64,000 nt of DNA from Amycolatopsis sp. 2-15 (GTDB lineage: Bacteria; Actinomycetota; Actinomycetes; Mycobacteriales; Pseudonocardiaceae), in the NCBI RefSeq assembly GCF_030285625.1, contig NZ_CP127294.1, positions 7,100,001 to 7,164,000 of the forward strand, in the 5' to 3' direction. Below, piece after piece: positions 19,097 to 26,611 of this stretch. Both the position numbers and the translations under genes were made by a program. The notes below the pieces were generated by a model. The model made no database searches. It saw only the letters and a list, made by a program, of their open reading frames with translations, and was not told the DNA's origin. Positions within the stretch are counted from its first letter, which is position 1. Every line of letters begins with the position of its first letter.

Positions 19097-19906
19097 CTAT
19101 GTCGTGGGGATCGGCTCGAAGCCTGCGAGCATCTGCTCGAGTGCGGCCTGGTCCGGGCCGATGAACGGTTCCGACTCCGGCGCGACCGCGAGCATCTCCA
19201 GATACTCCGGTGTACGCCGCAACGCCGGCGGCAGGTGGGTGCTCAGCAGCATCGCCGGATCCAGTGTCTGCAGCGGAGTGAGCGTGTCCAGATACCCAAC
19301 CCGGTCGACGATGTGCACCCACGGACTGTCGACCGTGGCCCACAACAGCTGCGCGGCGCGTACGTCACTGGATGGTGTGTCACCGATGTCGCTGCAGGTG
19401 GCGAGTTCGGCGCTCGGCATCGGGGCGCCGAAACAGTCGGAGCTGAAGTAGGCCTGAGTACGTTCGTCGTAACACCCGACCGTCGAGGGGCTGTCGAACA
19501 GCGGCGGGCGCAGCGCCGTCAGGCGCCGGTCTCCGACGTCGACGGACTGCCCGGGATTGAGCAAGTAGACCCGGCTCATCGGCAGCGGTCGGTAGGTCGA
19601 CATGATGCCGACGCCCAGGAACGTCGTGATCACGCGAGCCCGTGGAGCGGCATCGAGCAGGTCGAACAGGGCTCCGGTGTGGTCGCGGTCCGGGTGGGTG
19701 AGCCAGATCCACTCCACATCCCCGATTTCGACCAGCGAGCCCAGGGCGTCCATGAAGCCACGACCGGGAAGGCTGAGGCCGGTGTCGATGACGACCGGCT
19801 CGTCGGCGTGCAGGACGAAGGCGTTGACCGGCAGGTACCCGACCCCCGGCACCTCGAGCTGGTCGGCGAGGACGCTGATGTCGGGGTTGATTCGATTGAT
19901 CTTCAT
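19097..19906 (-). CDS. MBL-fold metallohydrolase
   Basis: The protein has 269 residues. The metal-binding motif is LTHPDRDHTGA (about residues 70-80), with PVVIDTGLSLPG before it and YFSSDCFG and LLSTHLPPALR after it as the later metal ligands. The HxDxDH variation with Pro-Asp-Arg resembles the flavodiiron/ODP-like and teichoic-acid-type hydrolases more than classical beta-lactamases. It overlaps the upstream oxidoreductase gene as ATGA, so the two form one operon, divergent from the LuxR regulator. The substrate is unknown. Confidence 0.85.
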   Translation of the reverse strand: MKINRINPDISVLADQLEVPGVGYLPVNAFVLHADEPVVIDTGLSLPGRGFMDALGSLVEIGDVEWIWLTHPDRDHTGALFDLLDAAPRARVITTFLGVGIMSTYRPLPMSRVYLLNPGQSVDVGDRRLTALRPPLFDSPSTVGCYDERTQAYFSSDCFGAPMPSAELATCSDIGDTPSSDVRAAQLLWATVDSPWVHIVDRVGYLDTLTPLQTLDPAMLLSTHLPPALRRTPEYLEMLAVAPESEPFIGPDQAALEQMLAGFEPIPTT

Positions 19907-20376
19907 CGGAAACCACCGTCGAAGACGAACTGGATCATCGACAGGCCGGCGGTGTCCAGATCGAGGACGGTCGGTTCGAATCCTCGGGCGATCTTCAGGC
20001 CGAGGTCGAACGGTGAGGCGCCGTTGTCGAGCGCCGCCCGCAGGGCCGCACCGACCTGACCCCGGGTCGGTTCCACCAGGACGGCCTCACCCTCCCGGCG
20101 CTCGCTCCGGCGGACCACCGTCACCGGCACGCCACCGGTGAAGTTCAGCCGCCAAGTCCGACGCGTGAAGGCGGTGAGAACACCGTCGATGTCGTGCAGG
20201 CCCATCGGGATCCGCAGCACCTTGCCGGTACGCCTGCCCCGCACCTGCACCAGGGAGACGGTGCCGATCCGGGCCGCCAGGACCCGGCTGGTCAGCACCC
20301 GTCGCACGAGCGGGTTGACCATGCGCATCAGCGCCGGTGGCGGTGTACTGAGCTGTACGCTCATCATCGATGTCAT
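19903..20376 (-). CDS. Deazaflavin (F420)-dependent oxidoreductase-like protein
   Basis: About 157 residues from ATG 20376. The core (VLVQVRGRRTGKVLRIPMGLHDIDGVLT-type strand pattern, then NFTGGVPVTVV) fits the split beta-barrel DUF385/Ddn family, which uses F420H2 or binds flavins and haem. The N-terminus includes LTSRVLAARIG ahead of the barrel. It is coupled to the MBL hydrolase by ATGA. It probably reduces a small quinone- or nitro-type substrate handled with its partner; this is inference. Confidence 0.75.
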   Translation of the reverse strand: MTSMMSVQLSTPPPALMRMVNPLVRRVLTSRVLAARIGTVSLVQVRGRRTGKVLRIPMGLHDIDGVLTAFTRRTWRLNFTGGVPVTVVRRSERREGEAVLVEPTRGQVGAALRAALDNGASPFDLGLKIARGFEPTVLDLDTAGLSMIQFVFDGGFR

Positions 20377-20488
20377 GGTTTGGCCTCGTCTCTGTGCCGA
20401 TACACCGACGCTAGGCACCTGGCTATCCACGCGGTATGCCACAAATCTGGTATCCGATGTGCCGCGTGCGGCGACCTATGGTTGGTGG

Positions 20489-21631
20489 ATGAGGGCGGAT
20501 ACGCTGCAACGCGCCGCCGACAAGATCACCGGGCTGTGCGGCCGGCCCAGCGATCTGGTGTCGCTCTGGCAGGAGTCGACCGAGGTGCTGGCACGTGCGG
20601 TGCCGCACTACTGGACGCCCTGCTGGTACACGCTCGATCCCGCTTCGCTGCTGATGACCAGCCACTTCCACCCGGGCCTGTACGAATTCCCGCGCGAGTG
20701 GCTGGTCAGCGAGTACTACGACGACGACGTCAACCAGCTCGTCGACGTCGTACGGTCCCCGTCAGGAATATCCACACTGCACGAAGCCACCGGTGGGCAA
20801 CCGTCGAACAGCCCCCGCTGGCACCGCAACATGACCCTGGGCGGCGACCAGGAACTGATCACCCGGCTGCGTGCCAGGTCCGGTCAGGTGTGGGGCGCTC
20901 TCGCGCTGTACCGCGCACCGGGCGAACCGACCTTCACAGAGACGGAAAAGGCGTTCCTGCAGTCGGTCGCGCCCGCACTGGCCGACGGCGTTTGCCGGGC
21001 CTTGCTGCTGGGCCAAGCCAAGGAGCCCGAGTTTGCCGACTCCCCCGGGCTGCTGGTGCTCGACGATGCCTGGGAGGTCGAGTCCGCCACACCCGCGGCG
21101 GCACAGTGGTTGGCCGAGTTGCCTGACGGCGACTGGGCCGCGGGCCGCCTGCCCTCCTCAGTGATCACGCTCGCCGCTCGCACCATGCGGATGGCGCGCA
21201 GTCCGGACACCCGTGACATCGCGGTCAGCCGGGTACAGACCCGCAACGGGACCTGGGTGGTGCTCCACGGCGCACCCCTGACCTCGACCGGTACCCACCG
21301 GATCGCCGTGATCGTGGAACCGGCCCATCCCGACCGCATCTACCCGCTGCTCACGTCGGCGTACGGGTTGACCGAGCGTGAAAAGGACATCACCGGACTG
21401 GTGCTGCAGGGCGCGTCGACCGCCCAGATTGCGTCCGAGCTGGTGGTGTCCGCGCACACCGTCCAGCAACACCTGAAGAGCATCTTCGACAAAACTGGCG
21501 TACACAGCCGCCGCGACCTGGTCGGCAAGGTCTTCTTCGCGCACTACGAACCGCGGTTCCGCGACAACGAAACCCGCTCCCAACATGGCAGGCCCCTGCG
21601 CGGCCACCCTTGGCCCCTGCCCAGAGCCTGA
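20489..21631 (+). CDS. LuxR-family transcriptional regulator
   Basis: The protein has 380 residues from ATG 20489. The C-terminal ~60 residues form a LuxR HTH (YGLTEREKDITGLVLQG, STAQIASELVVSAHTVQQHL, KSIFDKTGVHSRRDL). The N-terminal ~200 residues look like a GAF-type sensor (WTPCWYTLDPASLLMTSHFH, ALALYRAPGEPTFTETE). It is transcribed away from the oxidoreductase-MBL pair across a 112-base gap, the usual layout for a local regulator. The ligand is unknown. Confidence 0.88.
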   Translation: MRADTLQRAADKITGLCGRPSDLVSLWQESTEVLARAVPHYWTPCWYTLDPASLLMTSHFHPGLYEFPREWLVSEYYDDDVNQLVDVVRSPSGISTLHEATGGQPSNSPRWHRNMTLGGDQELITRLRARSGQVWGALALYRAPGEPTFTETEKAFLQSVAPALADGVCRALLLGQAKEPEFADSPGLLVLDDAWEVESATPAAAQWLAELPDGDWAAGRLPSSVITLAARTMRMARSPDTRDIAVSRVQTRNGTWVVLHGAPLTSTGTHRIAVIVEPAHPDRIYPLLTSAYGLTEREKDITGLVLQGASTAQIASELVVSAHTVQQHLKSIFDKTGVHSRRDLVGKVFFAHYEPRFRDNETRSQHGRPLRGHPWPLPRA

Positions 21632-21902
21632 CCACCGTGCCGTACGCCCTCACGAGCGCGCCAGCCCGGCACGTGAGCCCCGGCAACGCCTGCGTGAGGT
21701 GCCGCAGGGACCCGACTGGCGCGGAAGCAGCACACGGTGTCGTCGACGTACACGTGCAAAACGGCGAGGAAATGATCCTCGCCTACAGCAGCGGAGAGCC
21801 GGAACCACCCGAAGTCACCACGTCCGAGACCGGATTCCCAGCATAATCCGGGTGAAGATACCCGGCTCCGGGAGGCGAGGAATCGCCTGGCTTCACGGCG
21901 AC
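21632..21902. other. Intergenic region, doubtful small ORF
   Basis: A plus-strand frame ends at 21846 with a plausible tail (NGEEMILAYSSGEPEPPEVT) but has no recognisable family or convincing start. No other signal is seen. Confidence 0.3.
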
Positions 21903-22451
21903 TCAGACATCGATCCGGGCAGCGCATCGCCAACCGCGTTCGGTGCGCTCGCACCTGACCTCCCGCCGTGACACGCCCTTCGGGATCGCCCCAGCCGGGA
22001 TGACGGCGCCGAGGTCGGTGATCTGGCAGCGCAGCCCCACCATCGAGCCGTCCACGACGACTCCCTCGACCGTGACCGGGATCCGGCTCCGCGTCCGCAT
22101 CATGGCGACAACCCCGTCAAGCAGCGCAACCAGGACCGAACCACCCGTCGAGCCGCCGGCCTCGAACCACCAGGCTGCGCACACACCCGTAGGCCGTGCG
22201 CGGACGAAACTCTCCACCAGCGCCCGCACGGCTTCCGCCAGACACGCTTCCCGCGTCGGCCCCCACGCTTCGATGCGCAGATCAGCGTCGTGCACAACGC
22301 GCCGCGCACCACGGGCGTTCTGCTTCAGCACCGGTCCCTGCCCGGACCTCCCCACTCCGACAGTGTCCAGACGACTGCCTCCGTCGACCTCACCCGGACC
22401 ACGTGAATCGTGAGCCCCGGACGATCCCCACGCTCCGAAAGCATGTCGCAT
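21903..22451 (-). CDS. Archease-like protein
   Basis: The segment HDADLRIEAWGPTREACLAE, then AVRALVESFV, matches archease-family proteins (HTADxxIEAxGxT). It is followed by LVALLDGVVAMM and a C-terminal VPKxVS-like strand, here IPKGVSRREVRCER. Archeases assist RtcB RNA ligases; actinobacterial homologues are common but less studied. The start is uncertain: ATG 22451 gives 182 residues with a ~60-residue unconserved N-terminal extension and no clear ribosome site. No rtcB is present nearby. Confidence 0.6.
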   Translation of the reverse strand: MRHAFGAWGSSGAHDSRGPGEVDGGSRLDTVGVGRSGQGPVLKQNARGARRVVHDADLRIEAWGPTREACLAEAVRALVESFVRARPTGVCAAWWFEAGGSTGGSVLVALLDGVVAMMRTRSRIPVTVEGVVVDGSMVGLRCQITDLGAVIPAGAIPKGVSRREVRCERTERGWRCAARIDV

Positions 22452-22611
22452 CAGGGTCTGAACCGGACGAATTTCACATCGGGTCGCCGAGTGCGCCCAG
22501 CTTGTCGCTGCGGTCCGGCGACGATGGATGCGGCTAGCTCGTTGTGGAAGCGCAGCCGGCGTGTGCAAAAATGCACAACGCATCGCGGGATAGAGCGGCG
22601 CTCGCCGGATA

Positions 22612-23706
22612 TCAGTCCTGAAACCCGATCATCTTCTTGATCGTCGTCTTGATTCCCCGTTCGACCCGGGTGACCGGCAGCCGTTCGAAACGGAACTCCG
22701 GGGATACGATCCGGCGCGCGCCGAATCGCTCCTTGAACTGGCCGAGTGTGCCGGTGCCGGATTCTCCGAGGTAATAGTAGCGGCACCCGGCCTCGCACGC
22801 GTCCTGGATCGCCCGCGCCTGAATCAGGTCGGTGGCTCTGTAATGCTTCAGTCGTTCGTCCATGGCCCCACGGAAGTCGTGCGCGTTGACCCCCCGCGCC
22901 ACGAGGCTGGCCGCGGCGGGCCGGCCGTCGACGCGGGCCACCCACACCTGGAAGCGATCGCCCAGGCGGCGTCCGATCGCCTCGAACTTCTCAAGCGGAT
23001 CCCGCCGGTGCAGCCGTCGCCTCGCGAGCCAAGCCGGCTCGTGCTGCTGACGCGCCCATCGCAGGACCGCACGTTCCATCAGTGCGTAGAACTCCGGAAC
23101 GAGCTCGCCCCCGGTTCCGCGTTCCACCGTGACACCCCTGCGCTCCGCTGTCCGGACACCACGGCGGGAGTTCTTGGTGAACCGCTGCGCCCAGACCTCG
23201 TCCCACCCACCCTGCAAATCGAGCAAGTGCACGTGGTGCGGATGGACGAGAGCTCGCGGGTGGTGCGCGTCGCGCCACGCGTCCATCGCGAGCGGGCCAG
23301 GCGACACGGACTGGACCACAACACGCCGCTTCGCCAGGTCCTCGAGCACAGCGTTGACCTCGCCGGCCTGCACCCCACCCGCAGCGAGGATCCCACCCAG
23401 CCCGCACGCCGGCGGATTGGACTGCTCCGCCGGGAGGAACGCGGCCGCCAGCGGACGCCAGAGCATCGGCAGGACGAGCGTGCGCCCTCCGGCCGTTTCA
23501 TACAGCCTGCTCACATCTCGCAGTCGGCGGGCGTCGCACATCGCGTCAGCCCATTCCGGAGATTGGCTCTCCAGAGCGTACGGATCACTGCGCATGATCG
23601 CCACCCACTCCGCACGGGGAGCCGGACTGATCATTTTCACCAAACTGTCGGCGGCCGGTACGTACACCTGCCCGTCCGACAGATTTTTCACGCCTTTCCT
23701 ATCCAT
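22612..23706 (-). CDS. FemAB/GNAT-type acyltransferase of the glycan cluster
   Basis: The protein has 364 residues. The C-terminal two thirds match the FemAB-like GNAT fold (PF13480 type): WDEVWAQRFTKNSRRGVRTA, then ARVDGRPAAASLVARG, then ERLKHYRATDLIQARAIQDA and YYLGESGTGTLGQFKERFGA. Such enzymes add aminoacyl or acyl groups to cell-wall precursors or exopolysaccharide sugars. The start at ATG 23706 lacks a strong ribosome site; AGGAG lies 16 bases upstream. It is divergent from the long glycan operon, with the shared control region at 23707-23953, so it probably modifies that polymer. Confidence 0.75.
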   Translation of the reverse strand: MDRKGVKNLSDGQVYVPAADSLVKMISPAPRAEWVAIMRSDPYALESQSPEWADAMCDARRLRDVSRLYETAGGRTLVLPMLWRPLAAAFLPAEQSNPPACGLGGILAAGGVQAGEVNAVLEDLAKRRVVVQSVSPGPLAMDAWRDAHHPRALVHPHHVHLLDLQGGWDEVWAQRFTKNSRRGVRTAERRGVTVERGTGGELVPEFYALMERAVLRWARQQHEPAWLARRRLHRRDPLEKFEAIGRRLGDRFQVWVARVDGRPAAASLVARGVNAHDFRGAMDERLKHYRATDLIQARAIQDACEAGCRYYYLGESGTGTLGQFKERFGARRIVSPEFRFERLPVTRVERGIKTTIKKMIGFQD

Positions 23707-23953
23707 GACCCGGCCCCGTTCACTCCTCACCCACGGCCGTTGCGCGCAGGTGGCGTACCTGGTAATTCGTCCGATTCTGCGCAAGGGTTACACAAGATCG
23801 TTGAAATTTCTGCCCCGACAAGTCATTCGGATCGGCACTCCGCTGTAACAGGGCCAATCAGCTCAGCGAATTACCGATGATGAGGTGATGCCGCGAATAC
23901 ACGCGGCGAATCTGTGCACACAGGCGGCGAACACCATGCTGGAGGGCTCTTCG

Positions 23954-26611
23954 ATGAGGCATTCTCACGGCGAGAAACCGATCTTCGACGGTGATCCGCT
24001 CGTCGTGGCCGATCTGCTCTCCGACCTGGCCGAAGTCGTGCACCGGCTGATCGATCGCGTGGCCGCACACGACGTCCTCGACTCATACCTGCTCGCCGCC
24101 GCCGCGGTGCAGATCGTGGAAGACCACCTCCAGCGGGACACTTTCGCCTTGCACCGCGCCGCCTCGTACCTCCGTGACCGGGGCACAGCCACGGTCGTCC
24201 CGGACCTGCTGGGCAAGGTCGCCACCGCCCTGGAAATAGCGACATCGTCACGGGCCGCCGAGCGGCGAGCAATCCGCTGGCGGGACGCCGCGGCGACGTT
24301 GCGCGACGCGGCCGCCCTGCACGTGGTCGCCGACCCAACGGAGGCCGAGTTCGAGTTGTGGGCGACCGCTGCTGTCCGCCTGCGCGGCTCCCTCCCCTCG
24401 CTCGACCGCGATCTCGCCGGCGCGGTCCTCCGGATTCCGTCGTGTTTCCGGAGTTTCGATCAGGAACCAGCCGACATGGTCGCGCTCGCGACGCGGCTGC
24501 GGCTGCGGTATCCGGACCGCGGACGGCCGGTTGTCGTCCTGGGGGTGCGCACTTCGGGCAACTACCTCGCGCCGCTGGTCGCCGCGGCCCTGCGCGACGC
24601 CGGTTTTCGAGAGGTGCACGCCGAGACGGTGCGACCGGGCCACCGGCTGCGGCCGCCCGTGCGCGCGCTCGTGCGGTCAGCCTCGTGGCGCGGAGGCAGG
24701 ATCGCCGTGGTCGACGACCCGCCCGAGACCGGGCAGTCGGTCGCCGACGTCGCCTCGGCCGTCTGCAGGGTCGGGGTTCCGGAAAGCGCTGTCACGCTGC
24801 TGCTCCCGCTGTTCGCCGACACCCCACCGGACACTTTGGCCCGCTACGACTCTGTCACGTTGCCCTATCGCGAGTGGGCGATCCACGACCGGCTCGAAAC
24901 CGAGGCCGTGGTGCGGTCGCTGTCCGCGCTGCTGGGCCGTCCGGTTCGTTCGGTCAGCCCGGTGCCGCACACCGGGGTGTCCCGCGGGAGAGAGCATGCC
25001 CGTACCGTGTTCGACGTCGGGTTGCCGGACGGCGAACCCCGGCGCATCGTGGCAGCCGGGGCCGGGCTCGGGTTCTTCGGGAGGCACGCGCTCGCCGTCG
25101 CGCACGCAGTGTCCGACCACCTGCCCCACACCTATGGCTTCCTCGACGGGATCGTGTTCCGTGACTGGTTGCCGACCGAGCAGCGGCTCCGGGCTGCCGG
25201 CACAGCAGATGCGGAACAGCTGGCGAGCTACGTCCGCGATCGCGCGGCCGCCCTGCCTGCGGGAGCCGACCACGCCGCCGGGCTGGCCGGCCGGCAACCG
25301 GCGTGGGAGGCGGCGAGCCGCGTGCTGCAACGCAACTACGGCCGCGCCGGCGTAGCCCTGCGGCCCGTTCTGCTCGATCCCCTGATCCGCCGGCTGTGCG
25401 AGGTGGCCGAACCCTCCGTCGTCGACGGCGCGACCGGCCTCGACCACTGGTTCCGCGGTGCCACCAGGCTGTACAAAGTGGACGCTGATGTCCGCGACTT
25501 CGCCAACACCGATCTTGCATGCTACGACCCAGCGTACGACCTCGCCGGCATCGATCCGGGCAGCGCGGACCCCGCGTTCGCAGAGTCCCTGCGCCGGGAG
25601 ATGCCGTGCGACCCCGAACGGTTCCTCCTCTACGAACTCGCGCACCTGTGGGACCGGGAACGCGAGGGCCGGCCCCTTCACCGCGCCGGCGCGCGAGCCG
25701 TCCAACACTACCTACGCGAGGTGCTGTTCGCCGGAGTGCACGCCGCTGCGGACGGTGCGGTGTGCGCACTCGATGTGGACGGGGTGCTCGAATCGGACGC
25801 GCTCGGGTTCCCCATGGCCACTCCAACCGCCGCACTCACCCTGCGTGCGCTGCTGGCCCACGGCTTCCGGCCGGTCCTGGTCACCGGCCGATGCTTGGAC
25901 GAGGTCCGCGAGCGGTGCACGTCCTACGGACTGACGGGGGGCGTCGCCGAGTACGGATCGGTCGTCTTCCACGACGGAGCGGCGCACGATCTCGTCCCCA
26001 GGGCGGGCGTCGACGCGGTAGCCCGGGTCCGGGACGTCCTGGCGGCCCGGACCGACGTGGTCGTGGACGCGGACTACCGGCGCATCGTCCGCGCCTACCG
26101 ACACGGCTCCGGCGGGGTTCACCAGGCCCTGCCTGCCGCAGCGGTCGAGCGCGTGCTGGAGCAGGTGGGAGGCGCCGCCTCGCACCTGCGCGTGATCGCG
26201 GGCGACGGCCAGACCGACTTCGTCGCCGCGGCGGTGGACAAGGGCACAGGGCTGGCCGCGCTCACGGCCCGGCTCGGGGTCGACGCGGTGGCTTGGGCGG
26301 TCGGGGACACCGCGGCGGACCTGCCGATGTTGGAGGCTGCGACTGTCGCCTACTCACCCGGCAACGCGGACGAGCAGGTGCGCGCGTCCGGAGTGCCGGT
26401 GCTGCGGCGGCGGTACTCCGCCGGGGCCGCGCAGGCTGCGGCACTGTTGATCGGGCATCGTCCGGGCGCCTGCGAGAGGTGCCGCCAGCCTGCCCACACC
26501 GCGCGCACCCGCACATTGCTGACCCTGCTCGACGCGTCCAATGCGGGCGCACGGGGGCTGCCCGTCGCCGTTGTCCGGTGTCTATCGAAGGTGGCGGTGA
26601 GCACCCGATGA
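23954..26611 (+). CDS. Multidomain phosphoribosyltransferase-like / HAD phosphatase protein
   Basis: The protein has 885 residues from ATG 23954 (GGAGGG seven bases before). Residues ~10-180 are helical and unrecognised. Residues ~190-300 resemble a phosphoribosyltransferase: VVVLGVRTSGNYLAPLVAAA, then GGRIAVVDDPPETGQSVADV in the PRPP-loop position. Residues ~370-590 contain YDPAYDLAGID and ERFLLYELAHLWD, like the C-lobe of small-molecule kinases, without a clear N-lobe. Residues ~600-850 are a HAD phosphatase (CALDVDGVLESDA, PVLVTGRC, WAVGDTAADLPMLEAA), like sucrose- or trehalose-phosphate phosphatases. It is first in the glycan operon and overlaps the next gene (ATGA). It may prepare or recycle a phosphosugar; this is inference. 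Confidence 0.75.
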   Translation: MRHSHGEKPIFDGDPLVVADLLSDLAEVVHRLIDRVAAHDVLDSYLLAAAAVQIVEDHLQRDTFALHRAASYLRDRGTATVVPDLLGKVATALEIATSSRAAERRAIRWRDAAATLRDAAALHVVADPTEAEFELWATAAVRLRGSLPSLDRDLAGAVLRIPSCFRSFDQEPADMVALATRLRLRYPDRGRPVVVLGVRTSGNYLAPLVAAALRDAGFREVHAETVRPGHRLRPPVRALVRSASWRGGRIAVVDDPPETGQSVADVASAVCRVGVPESAVTLLLPLFADTPPDTLARYDSVTLPYREWAIHDRLETEAVVRSLSALLGRPVRSVSPVPHTGVSRGREHARTVFDVGLPDGEPRRIVAAGAGLGFFGRHALAVAHAVSDHLPHTYGFLDGIVFRDWLPTEQRLRAAGTADAEQLASYVRDRAAALPAGADHAAGLAGRQPAWEAASRVLQRNYGRAGVALRPVLLDPLIRRLCEVAEPSVVDGATGLDHWFRGATRLYKVDADVRDFANTDLACYDPAYDLAGIDPGSADPAFAESLRREMPCDPERFLLYELAHLWDREREGRPLHRAGARAVQHYLREVLFAGVHAAADGAVCALDVDGVLESDALGFPMATPTAALTLRALLAHGFRPVLVTGRCLDEVRERCTSYGLTGGVAEYGSVVFHDGAAHDLVPRAGVDAVARVRDVLAARTDVVVDADYRRIVRAYRHGSGGVHQALPAAAVERVLEQVGGAASHLRVIAGDGQTDFVAAAVDKGTGLAALTARLGVDAVAWAVGDTAADLPMLEAATVAYSPGNADEQVRASGVPVLRRRYSAGAAQAAALLIGHRPGACERCRQPAHTARTRTLLTLLDASNAGARGLPVAVVRCLSKVAVSTR

